DNA of 64,000 nucleotides from Janthinobacterium sp. BJB426 (GTDB taxonomy: Bacteria > Pseudomonadota > Gammaproteobacteria > Burkholderiales > Burkholderiaceae_D): positions 248,001-312,000 of the forward strand of contig NZ_PDZL01000003.1 of assembly GCF_002735705.1 (NCBI RefSeq). Direction: 5' to 3'. The notes below the pieces were generated by a model. The model had not been told where the DNA came from. It worked only from the letters and a program-made list of their open reading frames with translations, and searched no databases. The translations under genes and the position numbers were made by a program. Positions 42,595-54,500 of this stretch are shown piece by piece (position 1 is the stretch's first letter; the number at the start of each line of letters is the position of its first letter).

Positions 42595-43938
42595 ATGGAA
42601 CACAAGATTCTGCGCGCGCCGCTGGCCAGCTTTACCGACTTGTTGCTCGATGCCGTGTGCATGGTCGACGTGGAGGGGCGCTTTGTTTTCGTCAGCGCCG
42701 CCTGCGAACGCATCTTCGGCTACACGCAGCAGGAAATGATCGGCAAGCTCATGCTCGACATGGTCGCCCCCGCCGACCGCGCGCGCACCTTGGCCGCCGC
42801 GCGTGCCATCATGGATGGCCATGCGCAGACGCACTTCGAGAACCGCTACCTGCGCAAGGATGGCAGCCTGGCGCACATCATGTGGTCGGCCCGCTGGTCC
42901 GCCGCCGACCAGCTGCGCGTGGCCGTGGCGCGCGACGTCACCTTGCTGAAACAGGCGCAGGCCAAGCAGGCCGCGCTGTACGCCATCTCCGAAGCCATGC
43001 AGGCGACGCAAGACTTGCCCGCCTTGCTGCACCGCATCCAGCACATCATCGGCGATCACTTGCCGGCACGCAGCCTGACCTTGCTGCTGCATGACGAACA
43101 CGGCGCCCAGGCTCCCATGACCTCGCATGCCGACGACAGCGCGCCCCAGCCAACATCGTCCCTGGCCAGCCTGCTGTGCGACGAAGTCCTGCGCAGCGGC
43201 CGTCCCCTGCTGCTGCAATCGGGACAACTGGCCGGCCTGCCGGCGGCGCTGCAAACGGCGGCCTGCGCCCTGTCCTCGTGCTGGCTGGCCGTGCCGCTGT
43301 ATTCGTCCCTGGGCAGCATCGGCGCGCTGGCCCTGCAAGGGGGCCAGGATGCCGTCATCGGCTCGGCGCAAGACCAGGATTTGCTGCAATTTGTCGCCAA
43401 GCAACTTGCCACCGCCATCGAGCGCCGCCAGTTGCAGACGCAAATGCAGTTCATGGCCATGCACGACGAGCTGACCCGATTGCCGAACCGCCGCCTGTTC
43501 CACGACCGCCTGCATACGGCGTTCGCCCGCGCACACCGCCAGGAAGGCCGGCTGTCGCTGCTGTTCCTCGACCTCGACAACTTCAAGCGGGTCAACGACG
43601 AGCACGGCCATGCCTGTGGCGACCTGCTGCTGCAAACGGTGGCGAGCCGCCTGCGCGATTGCATGCGCGAAACCGACACCCTGGCCAGGATGGGCGGCGA
43701 TGAATTCGTCGTGCTTCTGGAAAGCAATGCCACGCCGGGGGACGTCAGCCTGATCGAGCAAAAGATCCACGCGGCCCTGGCTGCGCCGCTGCACCTGGGC
43801 AACGGACAGCAATTGCAGATCGCCGTCAGCATCGGCGTGGCCCACTATCCGGAAGATGGCGATACCATGCAGTTGCTGCTGCGCCATGCGGACCGGGCCA
43901 TGTACGCCTCGAAAGTGCTGGCGGCCGCCTCGCGCTAA
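42595..43938 (+). CDS. PAS-GAF-GGDEF diguanylate cyclase
   Basis: A 447-residue protein with an N-terminal PAS domain (about residues 15-120: DAVCMVDVEGRFVFVSAAC, YLRKDGSLAHIMWS), a GAF-like domain (about 140-275), and a C-terminal GGDEF domain with the intact active site RMGGDEFVVL. The inhibitory I-site RETD lies exactly five residues before GGDEF, so product feedback is likely. It makes cyclic di-GMP from GTP and senses an unknown ligand by PAS and GAF. No EAL domain or signal peptide is present. Confidence 0.92.
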   Translation: MEHKILRAPLASFTDLLLDAVCMVDVEGRFVFVSAACERIFGYTQQEMIGKLMLDMVAPADRARTLAAARAIMDGHAQTHFENRYLRKDGSLAHIMWSARWSAADQLRVAVARDVTLLKQAQAKQAALYAISEAMQATQDLPALLHRIQHIIGDHLPARSLTLLLHDEHGAQAPMTSHADDSAPQPTSSLASLLCDEVLRSGRPLLLQSGQLAGLPAALQTAACALSSCWLAVPLYSSLGSIGALALQGGQDAVIGSAQDQDLLQFVAKQLATAIERRQLQTQMQFMAMHDELTRLPNRRLFHDRLHTAFARAHRQEGRLSLLFLDLDNFKRVNDEHGHACGDLLLQTVASRLRDCMRETDTLARMGGDEFVVLLESNATPGDVSLIEQKIHAALAAPLHLGNGQQLQIAVSIGVAHYPEDGDTMQLLLRHADRAMYASKVLAAASR

Positions 43939-43987
43939 CGGACGCCCGCTCCTGGCGACAGTTTCCCCTATGCTATACTTTCCGGCG

Positions 43988-44374
43988 ATGCTGAGACTCT
44001 TCAAAACATGGCTGATCCTGCTGTTGATCACGGCGGTGCCGCTGCAGGCGGCCGCTGCGGGCGCCATGCTGGCGTGCGCGCCGTTCGCTGCCGCGCCTGC
44101 CGCCGCGATGACAGCGGCTTGCCAGCATGACGCCACGCAATCCTCCGCCGTTCCGGACAGCGCCAGCACACCGGAAGAAAACAAGACCCCAGCCAAGCAT
44201 CCCGCATGCGGCGCCTGCTCCAGCTTTTGCCTGGGCGCGCTGATGCCACCTGGCATTACCCCGCCCGCCGCGTCCTGCAGCGGCGCGCAACAAGTCACCA
44301 TCGCAACGGCCACCTTGCTGACGGGATTCATTCCCGACGGCCCGCGCCGGCCGCCGAGACCGCTTTCCGCTTAG
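43988..44374 (+). CDS. Small exported Cys-rich protein, DUF2946-like (128 aa)
   Basis: A 128-residue protein from ATG 43988 with N-terminal signal (FKTWLILLLITAVPLQAAAAG), a Ser/Thr-rich linker, and Cys in PACGACSSFCLGAL, then a closing RRPPRPLS. This pattern resembles DUF2946 proteins found near copper genes in Burkholderiales. It lies upstream of a DUF411 gene on the same strand, suggesting a metal-related pair. The family call is tentative. Confidence 0.6.
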   Translation: MLRLFKTWLILLLITAVPLQAAAAGAMLACAPFAAAPAAAMTAACQHDATQSSAVPDSASTPEENKTPAKHPACGACSSFCLGALMPPGITPPAASCSGAQQVTIATATLLTGFIPDGPRRPPRPLSA

Positions 44375-44444
44375 CTAGCAGTTTAAATACCAAGCAGGCC
44401 ACCAAAGTGGCCACGATAGACCTTATTCGTCTGAAAGCAACACC

Positions 44445-44888
44445 ATGATCAAACATTTATTGCTGCGCGGCGCCTGCGCCGCCATGCTGGGCCTGCCCAC
44501 GTTCGCCATGGCGGCCCTGCCCGTCATCGAAGTCTACAAGAGCGCCTCCTGCGGCTGCTGTGCCGACTGGATCAAGCACCTGGAAACGAACGGCTTTACG
44601 GTGCGCGCGAAAAATGTCGAGATGCCGGCGCAATACCGCAAGCTGGCCGGCATTCCCGACGCGCTCGGCTCCTGCCACACGGGCCTCGTCAACGGCTACG
44701 CCATCGAAGGCCACGTGCCGGCCAGCGAAATCAAGCAGCTGCTGCGCGAGAAACCCAAGGCCAAGGGCCTGGCCGTCCCGGCAATGCCGATGGGCTCGCC
44801 AGGCATGGAAGGACCGCGCAAGGATGCGTATGACGTCTTGCTGGTCAAGAACAATGGCAGCACCAGTGTCTACAAGCACTACCAATAA
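44445..44888 (+). CDS. DUF411 domain protein, putative periplasmic metal-binding protein
   Basis: A 147-residue protein with a signal peptide (GLPTFAMAA) and the DUF411 pattern: VIEVYKSASCGCCADWIKHLE with CxCC motif, a later Cys-His pair in GSCHTGLVNGYAIEGHVPA, and IKQLLREKPKAKGLAVPAMPMGSPGME. DUF411 proteins often lie in copper-resistance loci and are thought to bind copper. The Cys placement supports metal binding. Confidence 0.85.
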   Translation: MIKHLLLRGACAAMLGLPTFAMAALPVIEVYKSASCGCCADWIKHLETNGFTVRAKNVEMPAQYRKLAGIPDALGSCHTGLVNGYAIEGHVPASEIKQLLREKPKAKGLAVPAMPMGSPGMEGPRKDAYDVLLVKNNGSTSVYKHYQ

Positions 44889-44906
44889 CACTGAAGGGCA
44901 ATGAAA

Positions 44907-44942
44907 AACGCCGCCGGAATCGCTTCCGGCGGCGTTTTTTTA
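44907..44942. terminator. Bidirectional terminator between DUF411 and icd genes
   Basis: A perfect 13-base stem (AACGCCGCCGGAA at 44907-44919 against TTCCGGCGGCGTT at 44924-44936) with loop TCGC is followed by T residues on the plus strand and by AAAAA on the other side, giving TTTTT on the minus strand. It can end both convergent genes. Confidence 0.92.
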
Positions 44943-44981
44943 TCAGGCAGCAGTCAAGAACTGACTGCCTTCATGACTGCA

Positions 44982-47213
<2,232 letters not shown>

Positions 47214-47574
47214 GTTCATTCCCTTGTATGCGGTGATGCCTGGTGGTTAACTTTCTTCATTCCAAACACAGGACGGTTAGCCTTGCTTTGGACGGCTAGT
47301 GTGCCGGCGGTGACGCCGTGCTTGCCCACCACGTATTTTAGACTGTCCTGCCGCTGTTTGTGTATCCGATGGCGACGAATCTTATATAAGACAGCAAATA
47401 TCGGGATCTGAAGGCCCAGGATGGCCATTTTCCGCGCTGAAATACCCTCCAGGCACGCGCACGGCATGGTCATGAGCGTGGCAGCAGCGACTATTTTAAT
47501 CATTATAAATCGTAATGATTCTCATTTATAATGTCGTGCATGCAATTCCTCCCTACTGACTTTATACGCTGCCC
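47214..47574. other. icd/TonB-receptor divergent intergenic region
   Basis: No supported gene in these 361 bases. The right end holds a Fur-type box just before the TonB receptor. The remainder is icd leader and promoter, where I see no clear motif. Confidence 0.6.
47508..47530 (+). promoter_or_regulatory. Fur-type box before the TonB-dependent receptor
   Basis: AATGA-TTC-TCATT (47514-47526) within an AT-rich patch fits the core AATGA-N3-TCATT of the Fur consensus. It lies about 50 bases before the receptor start, where Fur with iron would repress transcription. Confidence 0.75.
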
Positions 47575-49731
47575 TTGATGCCCATTCCACATTCCCCACT
47601 CGCCCATCCCCACCTCACCACCCGGCTGATCCTCGCCGGCCTGCTCGTTGCCAGCGTCACGCCGCAGGCGATCGCCCAGGCCGCGGCCGATGCATCGACC
47701 CCGCTCGCCACCGTGCTGGTGAATGGCCAGGCCGAAGCGGACGCCGGCGGACAGATCGCCAAGAGCGCGCGCGCCGGCATGCTGGGCGAAAAAGACTTGC
47801 TCGATACGCCGTTCAGCGTCAACAGCTACACCAGCCAGCGCATGCTAGACCAGCAGGCGCTGACCCTGGCCGAGGTGCTGGGCGGAGACCCGTCCACCCG
47901 CTTCACGGGCCAGATCGGCGGCGTCACGGATTCCTTCTTCATCCGCGGCTTTCCCCTCAACGAGGGCAATCTGAGCGAAGTGGCGTTCGACGGCGTGTAT
48001 GGCGTGTCGCCCAATTACCACCTGTTTACGGAATACCTGCAGAGCGTGGAAGTGCTCAAGGGACCGGCCGCGCTGCTGTACGGCATGTCGCCGAATGGCG
48101 GCGTGGGCGGCGTCGTCAATGCCGTGCCGAAACGCTCGCTGCCGCGCGACCTGACGCGACTGACTTTTGACTACGGCTCGGGCTCGCAGGCTGGCGCGGC
48201 CATCGACGTCAGCCGCCGCTTCGGCGACGAGCGGCGTTTCGGCATCCGCGTCAATGGCTTGCACCGCCAGGGCCACACGCCGCTCGACCACCAAACCTCG
48301 CGCGCGGAAGTGGCGGCCATCGCCCTCGACTACCAGGGACAGCGGCTGCGCGCCTCGCTCGACGTGATCGAGCAATACCAGTGGATCGACGCGCCCACGC
48401 GCCCCTTCCTCGTGGCCGCGCGCCTGCCGGTGCCGGCAGCGCCCGATGGCCGGCGCAACATCGCCCAATCCTGGGGCTGGTGGAAGTCGAACGACCTGGC
48501 CACCCTGGGCAAGCTCGAATATGACCTGAACGACAAGGTCACCGTGTTCGCCGACGTGGGCGGCACGCGCTCCGACGTGTCGCGCTATTCGGACCAGACG
48601 CCGACCATCACCAGCGCGGCGGGCGACATGACGGTCACGCCCATGAATTGGAAATTCCGCGTGCGGCGCGCCAGCGGCGACACGGGTGTACGCACGCGTT
48701 TTCGCACGGGCGGCATCGAGCATGCGCTGGTCGTGATGGGCAATGTCTACCGCGATGAATTTGGCAGCGTGAGCAATTCCGGCAAACTCATCACCTCGAA
48801 TATCTACCACCCTGTCGCCGTGGCCGACCCCGGCATTCCCGCTCCGGTCCGCGCGCCGAAACTCTCGGCCTCCACGCTTTCCAGCCTGGCCGTGGCCGAT
48901 ACGCTGGACATGCTGGACCAGCGCGTGCAACTGACCTTGGGCGTGCGCCGCCAACTGGTCGAATCGAAAAACTACCACGCCACCAGCGGCGCGCTCACCA
49001 CGCATTACAAACAGGGCGCCCTGACGCCGCTGGCCGGCATCGTCGTCAAGCCGCTGCGCCACGTGTCACTGTACGCAAACTATATCGAGGGCTTGAGCAA
49101 GGGCGATATCGCGCCGAACATCGCCGACAACGCGGGCCAGGTCTTCGCGCCCTACAAGAGCAAGCAATATGAAGTGGGCACGAAGGCCGATTTCGGCGTG
49201 GTGCTGGCGACCCTGGCCGTGTTCCAGGTGAGTAAACCCAGCGGCCAGCTGTATGGCAAGGTGTACAGCATGGATAGCGAACAGCGCAACCGGGGCCTGG
49301 AACTGAATCTGTCCGGCGCCGCCAGCAAGGCCGTGCGCCTGCTGGCCGGCATCACCCTGCTCGACGGCCGCCTGGTAAAGACCAACAACGCCGCCACCAT
49401 GGGCAAGCGTCCCGTCGGCGTGCCCACGTCCATGGCCAACCTGGGTGGCGAATGGGATATGCCGTACTGGCCGGGCTTGACAGCCACGGGCGCCGTCAAC
49501 TACACGAGCAAACAGTTTGTCGACCAGACGAATCTGCAATCGGTGCCGTCATGGACCAAGGTCGACCTGGGCTTGCGCTACCGCACGGCCATCGCCGGCA
49601 AGGCGGCGACCTTGCGCGGCGGCCTGATGAACGCGTTTGACCGCCACTACTGGGCCGGCGTGGCCTCGTATGGCACCGTCTCGCAATCAGCACCCCGCAG
49701 CGTGCAACTGTCGGCCGCCGTGGATTTTTGA
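47575..49731 (+). CDS. TonB-dependent siderophore receptor
   Basis: A 718-residue outer-membrane receptor. Signal peptide ends near ASVTPQAIAQA, followed by a plug domain (TPFSVNSYTSQRMLDQQALTLAEVL, FFIRGFPLNEGN, VEVLKGPAALLYGMSPNGGVGGVVN) and a 22-strand-type barrel closing with LSAAVDF. The plug motifs suit the ferrichrome/ferrioxamine FhuA/FoxA group, without an extra signalling domain. The upstream Fur-type box fits iron control. The ligand is not determined. An earlier ATG pair exists at the start, with no strong ribosome-binding site. Confidence 0.93.
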   Translation: MMPIPHSPLAHPHLTTRLILAGLLVASVTPQAIAQAAADASTPLATVLVNGQAEADAGGQIAKSARAGMLGEKDLLDTPFSVNSYTSQRMLDQQALTLAEVLGGDPSTRFTGQIGGVTDSFFIRGFPLNEGNLSEVAFDGVYGVSPNYHLFTEYLQSVEVLKGPAALLYGMSPNGGVGGVVNAVPKRSLPRDLTRLTFDYGSGSQAGAAIDVSRRFGDERRFGIRVNGLHRQGHTPLDHQTSRAEVAAIALDYQGQRLRASLDVIEQYQWIDAPTRPFLVAARLPVPAAPDGRRNIAQSWGWWKSNDLATLGKLEYDLNDKVTVFADVGGTRSDVSRYSDQTPTITSAAGDMTVTPMNWKFRVRRASGDTGVRTRFRTGGIEHALVVMGNVYRDEFGSVSNSGKLITSNIYHPVAVADPGIPAPVRAPKLSASTLSSLAVADTLDMLDQRVQLTLGVRRQLVESKNYHATSGALTTHYKQGALTPLAGIVVKPLRHVSLYANYIEGLSKGDIAPNIADNAGQVFAPYKSKQYEVGTKADFGVVLATLAVFQVSKPSGQLYGKVYSMDSEQRNRGLELNLSGAASKAVRLLAGITLLDGRLVKTNNAATMGKRPVGVPTSMANLGGEWDMPYWPGLTATGAVNYTSKQFVDQTNLQSVPSWTKVDLGLRYRTAIAGKAATLRGGLMNAFDRHYWAGVASYGTVSQSAPRSVQLSAAVDF

Positions 49732-49750
49732 CGGGCACCGGCAGCAAAGT

Positions 49751-49775
49751 AAAAAACAGCAAAAAATAGCAAAAA
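49751..49775. repeat. Phased A-tracts (intrinsically curved DNA)
   Basis: Runs of A start at 49751 (A6), 49761 (A6) and 49771 (A5), exactly ten bases apart, and a shorter AAA begins a little earlier near 49746. In-phase A-tracts bend DNA. They lie between the TonB gene end and the vio control region and could affect its architecture. Confidence 0.7.
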
Positions 49776-49794
49776 GCAGACCATCTCACCATGG

Positions 49795-49829
49795 ATGGCG
49801 ACAGGACCCACTGCTGGTCCTGTCGCCAT
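49795..49829. terminator. Perfect 14-base hairpin without T run
   Basis: ATGGCGACAGGACC (49795-49808) and GGTCCTGTCGCCAT (49816-49829) pair perfectly around a seven-base loop. The hairpin sits 63 bases after the TonB receptor stop. It lacks a T run on the plus strand, so termination is uncertain; it may stabilise the 3' end or act in regulation. Confidence 0.5.
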
Positions 49830-50002
49830 CGCACACACGGCGGAACTCCCCGCATGACTGCGGTCTAACAGACCAGGGCAGTGGCCGGAGAAGCCGCACC
49901 ACACCGCATTCCAGTCCTCCCGGCTACCGCCCGGCACACTGCCGCCGCCATCGCGCATGCATCGCCGCATCAGCAGCGGTGCAGCCACGAACGACAACTA
50001 CA

Positions 50003-50016
50003 TTGATATTTATCAA
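50003..50016 (+). promoter_or_regulatory. FNR/ANR-type box upstream of vioA
   Basis: TTGAT-ATTT-ATCAA matches the FNR/ANR consensus at all ten defined positions. Its centre (50009.5) lies 41.5 bases before 50051, and TACTGT at 50039-50044 falls at -12 to -7 from there, the standard class II geometry. The box would activate, or place a repressor, at the vio promoter. This is inferred from motif and spacing only. Confidence 0.6.
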
Positions 50017-50262
50017 ATTGACTGCCCGATGCGTGGGCTACTGTCGGTGCCATCTTTGATTTGAAACAGAAACTCTGCTGCCAAGAATCGACCATTCCAG
50101 ACACAACGCCAGTTCTCGCCAGGCTCTTCATTCCCCAGCCGATAACGCTCGCCAAGTGCGGTAACACCCAGCGTTCCCCCTCCCTTGCCTGTACGTGCCG
50201 GGGAAACTTTTGCTAGCGATTTTGCAGCTTTTTGATTAATGCACGTTAAAAAGGAATTTCGT

Positions 50263-51573
50263 ATGAGCACGTATTCTGACATTTGCATCGTTGGCGCCGG
50301 CATAGGCGGATTGACTTGCGCCAATCAACTGATCGACGCCGCCGCCAGCAGGAAGCTGCGCATCCGGGTCTTCGACCTGAATCCCACCGTCGGCGGCCGC
50401 ATCCAGTCGCGAAAAATAGATGGCGAGGAAATCGCCGAACTCGGCGCCGCCCGCTACTCGCCGCAGCTGCATCCGCATTTCCAGCAACTGATGCAGGGCA
50501 GCGGACTGCCGCATGCCGTCTACCCGTTCACCAAGGTCATCTCGCACGACAGCGTGCTGGAAGAGCTGAAGGCAACGCTCGATGACCTGAGCCCGATGCT
50601 GAAAGAGCATCCGAACGACTCCTTCCTCGAGTTCGTCAGCCATTACCTGGGCGCCGCCAAGGCCACCCACATCATCAAGGCGACCGGCTATGACGCCTTG
50701 CTGCTGCCGATGGTGTCGGCGGCCATGGCCTACGACATCATCAAGAAACACCCGGAAACGCAGCACTTTACGGAGAACGCCGCCAACCAGTGGCACTACG
50801 CCACCGATGGCTACCACGCGTTGCTATGCCAGTTGCAGCACCAGGCCCAGGCCGCCGGGGTGGAATTCCGGCTCGAACATCGCTTGCTGTCCGTTGAAAA
50901 ATCGGGCGCCGAGCATGTGCTTGCCTTCAGCCACCACGGCGACACGCATATGCACCGCACACGCCATCTGGTGATGACCATTCCGCCGTCCGCCATGCCG
51001 CGCCTGAACCTGGATTTTCCTGCCGCCTGGAGTCCGTTCCAGTACGACTCGCTGCCCCTGTTCAAGGGATTTTTCACCTTCGACACGGCCTGGTGGGATG
51101 CGCTGGGGCTGACCGACAAGGTGCTGATGGCGGAAAATCCCCTGCGCAAGGTTTACTTCAAGAGCGACAAATATGTGCTGTTCTACACCGACAGCAAAAG
51201 CGCCACCTACTGGCGGGACAGCCTGGAACTCGGTGAAGACGTGTACCTGGCGCGTGTCCGCAGCCACCTGGAAGAAATCCTGCCGCTCGATGGCCAGCCG
51301 CTGCCGCCGATCAAGGCGCATTTCCACAAGTTCTGGCCGCATGGCGTCGAGTTTTGCGTGGAGCCAGAAGCCGAGCACCCGGCCGTCCTGCTGCACCAGG
51401 ACGGCATCATTTCCTGCTCGGATGCGTATACCGCGCACTGCGGCTGGATGGAAGGCAGCCTGATCAGCGCCCAGCACGCCAGCGGCCTGCTGCTGCAGCG
51501 GCTCGATCAACGGGAAGACCTGGTCGCCGCCGCCAACGATACCTTCATCACTTCCTCGACCGAGCGCGCATGA
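50263..51573 (+). CDS. vioA: Violacein biosynthesis protein VioA (L-tryptophan oxidase)
   Basis: A 436-residue FAD-dependent oxidase of the amine oxidase family. FAD motif VGAGIGGLTCANQLID begins near residue 10, and IRVFDLNPTVGGRIQSR is the usual second strand. It oxidises L-tryptophan to indole-3-pyruvate imine with oxygen, the first step to violacein. ATG 50263 is chosen because AAGGA lies upstream; the ATG at 50239 is less likely. It is the first gene of the vio operon and shares ATGA with vioB. Confidence 0.95.
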   Translation: MSTYSDICIVGAGIGGLTCANQLIDAAASRKLRIRVFDLNPTVGGRIQSRKIDGEEIAELGAARYSPQLHPHFQQLMQGSGLPHAVYPFTKVISHDSVLEELKATLDDLSPMLKEHPNDSFLEFVSHYLGAAKATHIIKATGYDALLLPMVSAAMAYDIIKKHPETQHFTENAANQWHYATDGYHALLCQLQHQAQAAGVEFRLEHRLLSVEKSGAEHVLAFSHHGDTHMHRTRHLVMTIPPSAMPRLNLDFPAAWSPFQYDSLPLFKGFFTFDTAWWDALGLTDKVLMAENPLRKVYFKSDKYVLFYTDSKSATYWRDSLELGEDVYLARVRSHLEEILPLDGQPLPPIKAHFHKFWPHGVEFCVEPEAEHPAVLLHQDGIISCSDAYTAHCGWMEGSLISAQHASGLLLQRLDQREDLVAAANDTFITSSTERA

Positions 51574-54500
51574 GCCTACTTGACTTCCCCCGCCTGCATT
51601 TTCGGGGTTTTGCCCGCGCCAATGTGCCGACCGGGAATCGCAATACGCACGGCAACATCGATATCGCCACGAATGCGGTATCGATGGCGGGCGAAGCTGT
51701 CGACCTGAGCCGGCCGCCGGCCGAATTCCATGCACACCTGAAACAGCTTGCCCCCCGCTTCAATGCGGCGGGCAAGCCGGATCCGGACGGTATCTTCAGC
51801 CTGGCGGCAGGTCACAATTTTGGCGGGAATAATCATTTCTCTTGGGAAAACGCGAGGATCACGGGCGTCCAGCTGCGTCATGGCGAGGTCGATACGCAGG
51901 ATCCGCTGGTGGGCGCCAAGCTGGGCCTGTGGGGCCACTACAACGAGTACTTGCGCACGACGTTCAACCGCGCCAGGTGGATCGACAACAACCCGGCCCA
52001 GCCGGACACCACGCTGATCTACGCCGGCCAGTTCACCTTGAGCGACAAGCTGGCCACGCCCAACACGCCCACCTTGTTTACCGCCGACATCGCGCAGGCG
52101 CACTCGGTGCGCTGGCTCGGCAGCGGCCATATCACGGAACGCAGCGGGCATTTCCTGGACGAGGAATTCGGTCGCTCCAGGCTGTTCCAGTTTTCCGTGG
52201 CCAAGCAAGACCCGCATTTCCTGTTCAATGCGGACCTGCCGCTGCCGGCAAGTATGCGTGCTTTGCAGCAAGCCCTGGCAGATGACGACGTGCTGGGCCT
52301 GACAGTGCAGTATTGCCTGTTCAATATGTCGACGCCGCAAAAACCCGACTCGCCCGTGTTCTATGACCTGGCCGGCAGCATCGGCCTGTGGCGACGCGAC
52401 GAGCTGGCCACCTATCCGGCCGGCCGCCTGCTGCAGCCGCGCCAGGCCAGCCTGGGGCCGGTGCTGGTAAAGCTGCATCCGGATCGCGTCGCGTTCAACA
52501 TGCCGACCGCCATCCCCTTCACCATGCGCGACGCGGGCGCCGTCTCGGAACAGCATCCCACGCATGCGCTGGGCGGCAAGCAGGCACTCGGCGACCTGCT
52601 GCTGCATGATGACACAGGCACCTTGCTGGCACGGATTCCGGAATCGCTGTACCGCGACTACTGGCGCCACCACGGCGTCTTCGACGTGCCGCTGCTGCAC
52701 GCTGGCGCCTCGGGTTCCCTCAGCCTGGGCAGCGCGCAGGCGCAGTGGGATGAAGCCGACTGGGTGCTGCAATCGGACAGCAACCAGCTGTATCTGGAAG
52801 CGCCGAACCGGAACAAGCACGAGCAATTTCCGCAGACCATCACCGTGCAAAGCCGCTTCCGCGGCGAGCTGGCGGCGCCCCCGTCCTTGGCGCAAGCGGA
52901 AGACGGCACGCTGCTGGCCGTGCAGCAGCAGCCGTCGCCGCTCGGGCATGGCTACACGACGCTGACCCTGACTGGCAGCCAGCCGGGCGCGACCCGTGTC
53001 GTGCTGGGGGCTGGCAACGACAAACAGTACCTCGGCGTACGCGTACTGCCCGACGACTGGGACCTCGACGACGTACCGGCCGAACAGGTCGACTACGCCT
53101 TCCTCTACAGGCATGTGATGAGCTACTACGAGCTCGTGTATCCCTTCATGTCGGACAAGGTCTTCAGCCTGGCGGACCAGTGCAAGTGCGAAACGTATTC
53201 GCGCCTGATGTGGCAGATGTGCGATCCGCAGAACCGCGAAAAGAGCTACTACATGCCCAGCACCCGCGAACTGTCGCTGCCAAAGTCGCGCCTGTTCCTC
53301 AAATACCTGACCCAGGTCGAGGCGGCAGCCGCGGCCAAAGCGGCGGTGCCGGAAGCGGCCACGCCGCATGTCATCGGCTGCAAGGCGGAGTTGATCGACG
53401 AGCTGAAAAAGGCCATCGACCTGGAACTGTCGCTGATGCTGCAATACCTGTATGCCGCGTATTCGATTCCCAATTACGCGCAGGGTGCGGCGCTGGTGCA
53501 GGCCGGCCGCTGGCTGCCGGCTGAGCTGGAACTGGCCTGCGGCGCCGAAGACCGGCGCCGCAACAGTGGCACGCGCGGCGCATTGCTGGAAATCGCGCAT
53601 GAAGAAATGATTCACTACTTATTAGTCAACAATGTGCTGATGGCGCTAGGCGAAGCGTTTTATAGCGGTACCCCGCTGCTGGGCCTGCAGGCGCGCCGGC
53701 GCTTCGGCCTGGACACGGAATTTGCGTTCGAACCATTTTCCGAACACGTGCTGGCCCGCTTCGTGCGTTTCGAATGGCCCGACTACCTTCCCACGCCGGG
53801 CAAATCGATTGCCACCTTCTATATTGCGATCCGCCAGGCCGTGGCCGAGCTGCCCGGCCTGTTCGAGAGCGGCGGCGGCAAGCGCGGCGGCGAGCACCAT
53901 TTGTTCCTGAAAGAATTGACCAACCGCGCCTATCCCGGCTACCAGCTGGAAGTGTCGGACCGCGACAGCGCGCTGTTCGCCATCGACTTCGTCACGGAAC
54001 AGGGCGAAGGCGTGGCCGTCGATTCGCCGCATTTCGCCTCGTCGCACTTCCAGCGGCTGCGCACCATCGCCGGCAGGTTTGCAGCCTGCGGCAAGCCGTT
54101 CGAGCCGGCCGTGCCGGCGCTGAAGAATCCCGTGCTGGAAGCACGCGCGGACTGCACGGTGGTAACCGACCAAAAGGCGCGCGCGCTGATGCAGCTGTAT
54201 CAGGGCTGCTACGAACTGACCTTCCTGATGATGGCGCACCATTTTGCGCAGCAGCCGCTGGGCAGCCTGCGCCGCTCGCGCCTGATGAACGCCTCCATCG
54301 ACATCATGACCGGCCTGTTACGCCCTCTGTCGGCCGCCCTGATGAACATGCCATCGGGCGTGCCCGGCCGCCATGCGGGACCGCCCGTGCCCGAGCCGGT
54401 CAGCAGCCGGGTCAGCAGCGACTACAGCCTGGGTTGCGACATGCTGGCGCAGAAATGCCTGGCGCTGGCGCGGTACGCGCGCGGCCTTGAGAGCGATGTC

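Larger units (their letters stand above)
49732..50262 (+). promoter_or_regulatory. Upstream control region of the violacein operon
   Basis: These 531 bases carry no gene. From left to right they hold phased A-tracts (49751-49775), a perfect 14-base hairpin (49795-49829), an FNR-type box (50003-50016) with a plausible -10 (TACTGT 50039-50044), and a long leader of about 212 bases to vioA. No LuxR-type (CTGNCC...GGNCAG) box was seen. Confidence 0.6.

Noticed and set aside
49732-50262. LuxR-type quorum-sensing box before vioA
   Set aside because: I looked for CTGNCC-N6-GGNCAG type symmetry and saw none; the FNR-type box is the only clear palindrome near the promoter.
51576-53615. 679-residue frame antisense to vioB
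   Set aside because: It is antisense to a certain gene and has no domains or start signals.
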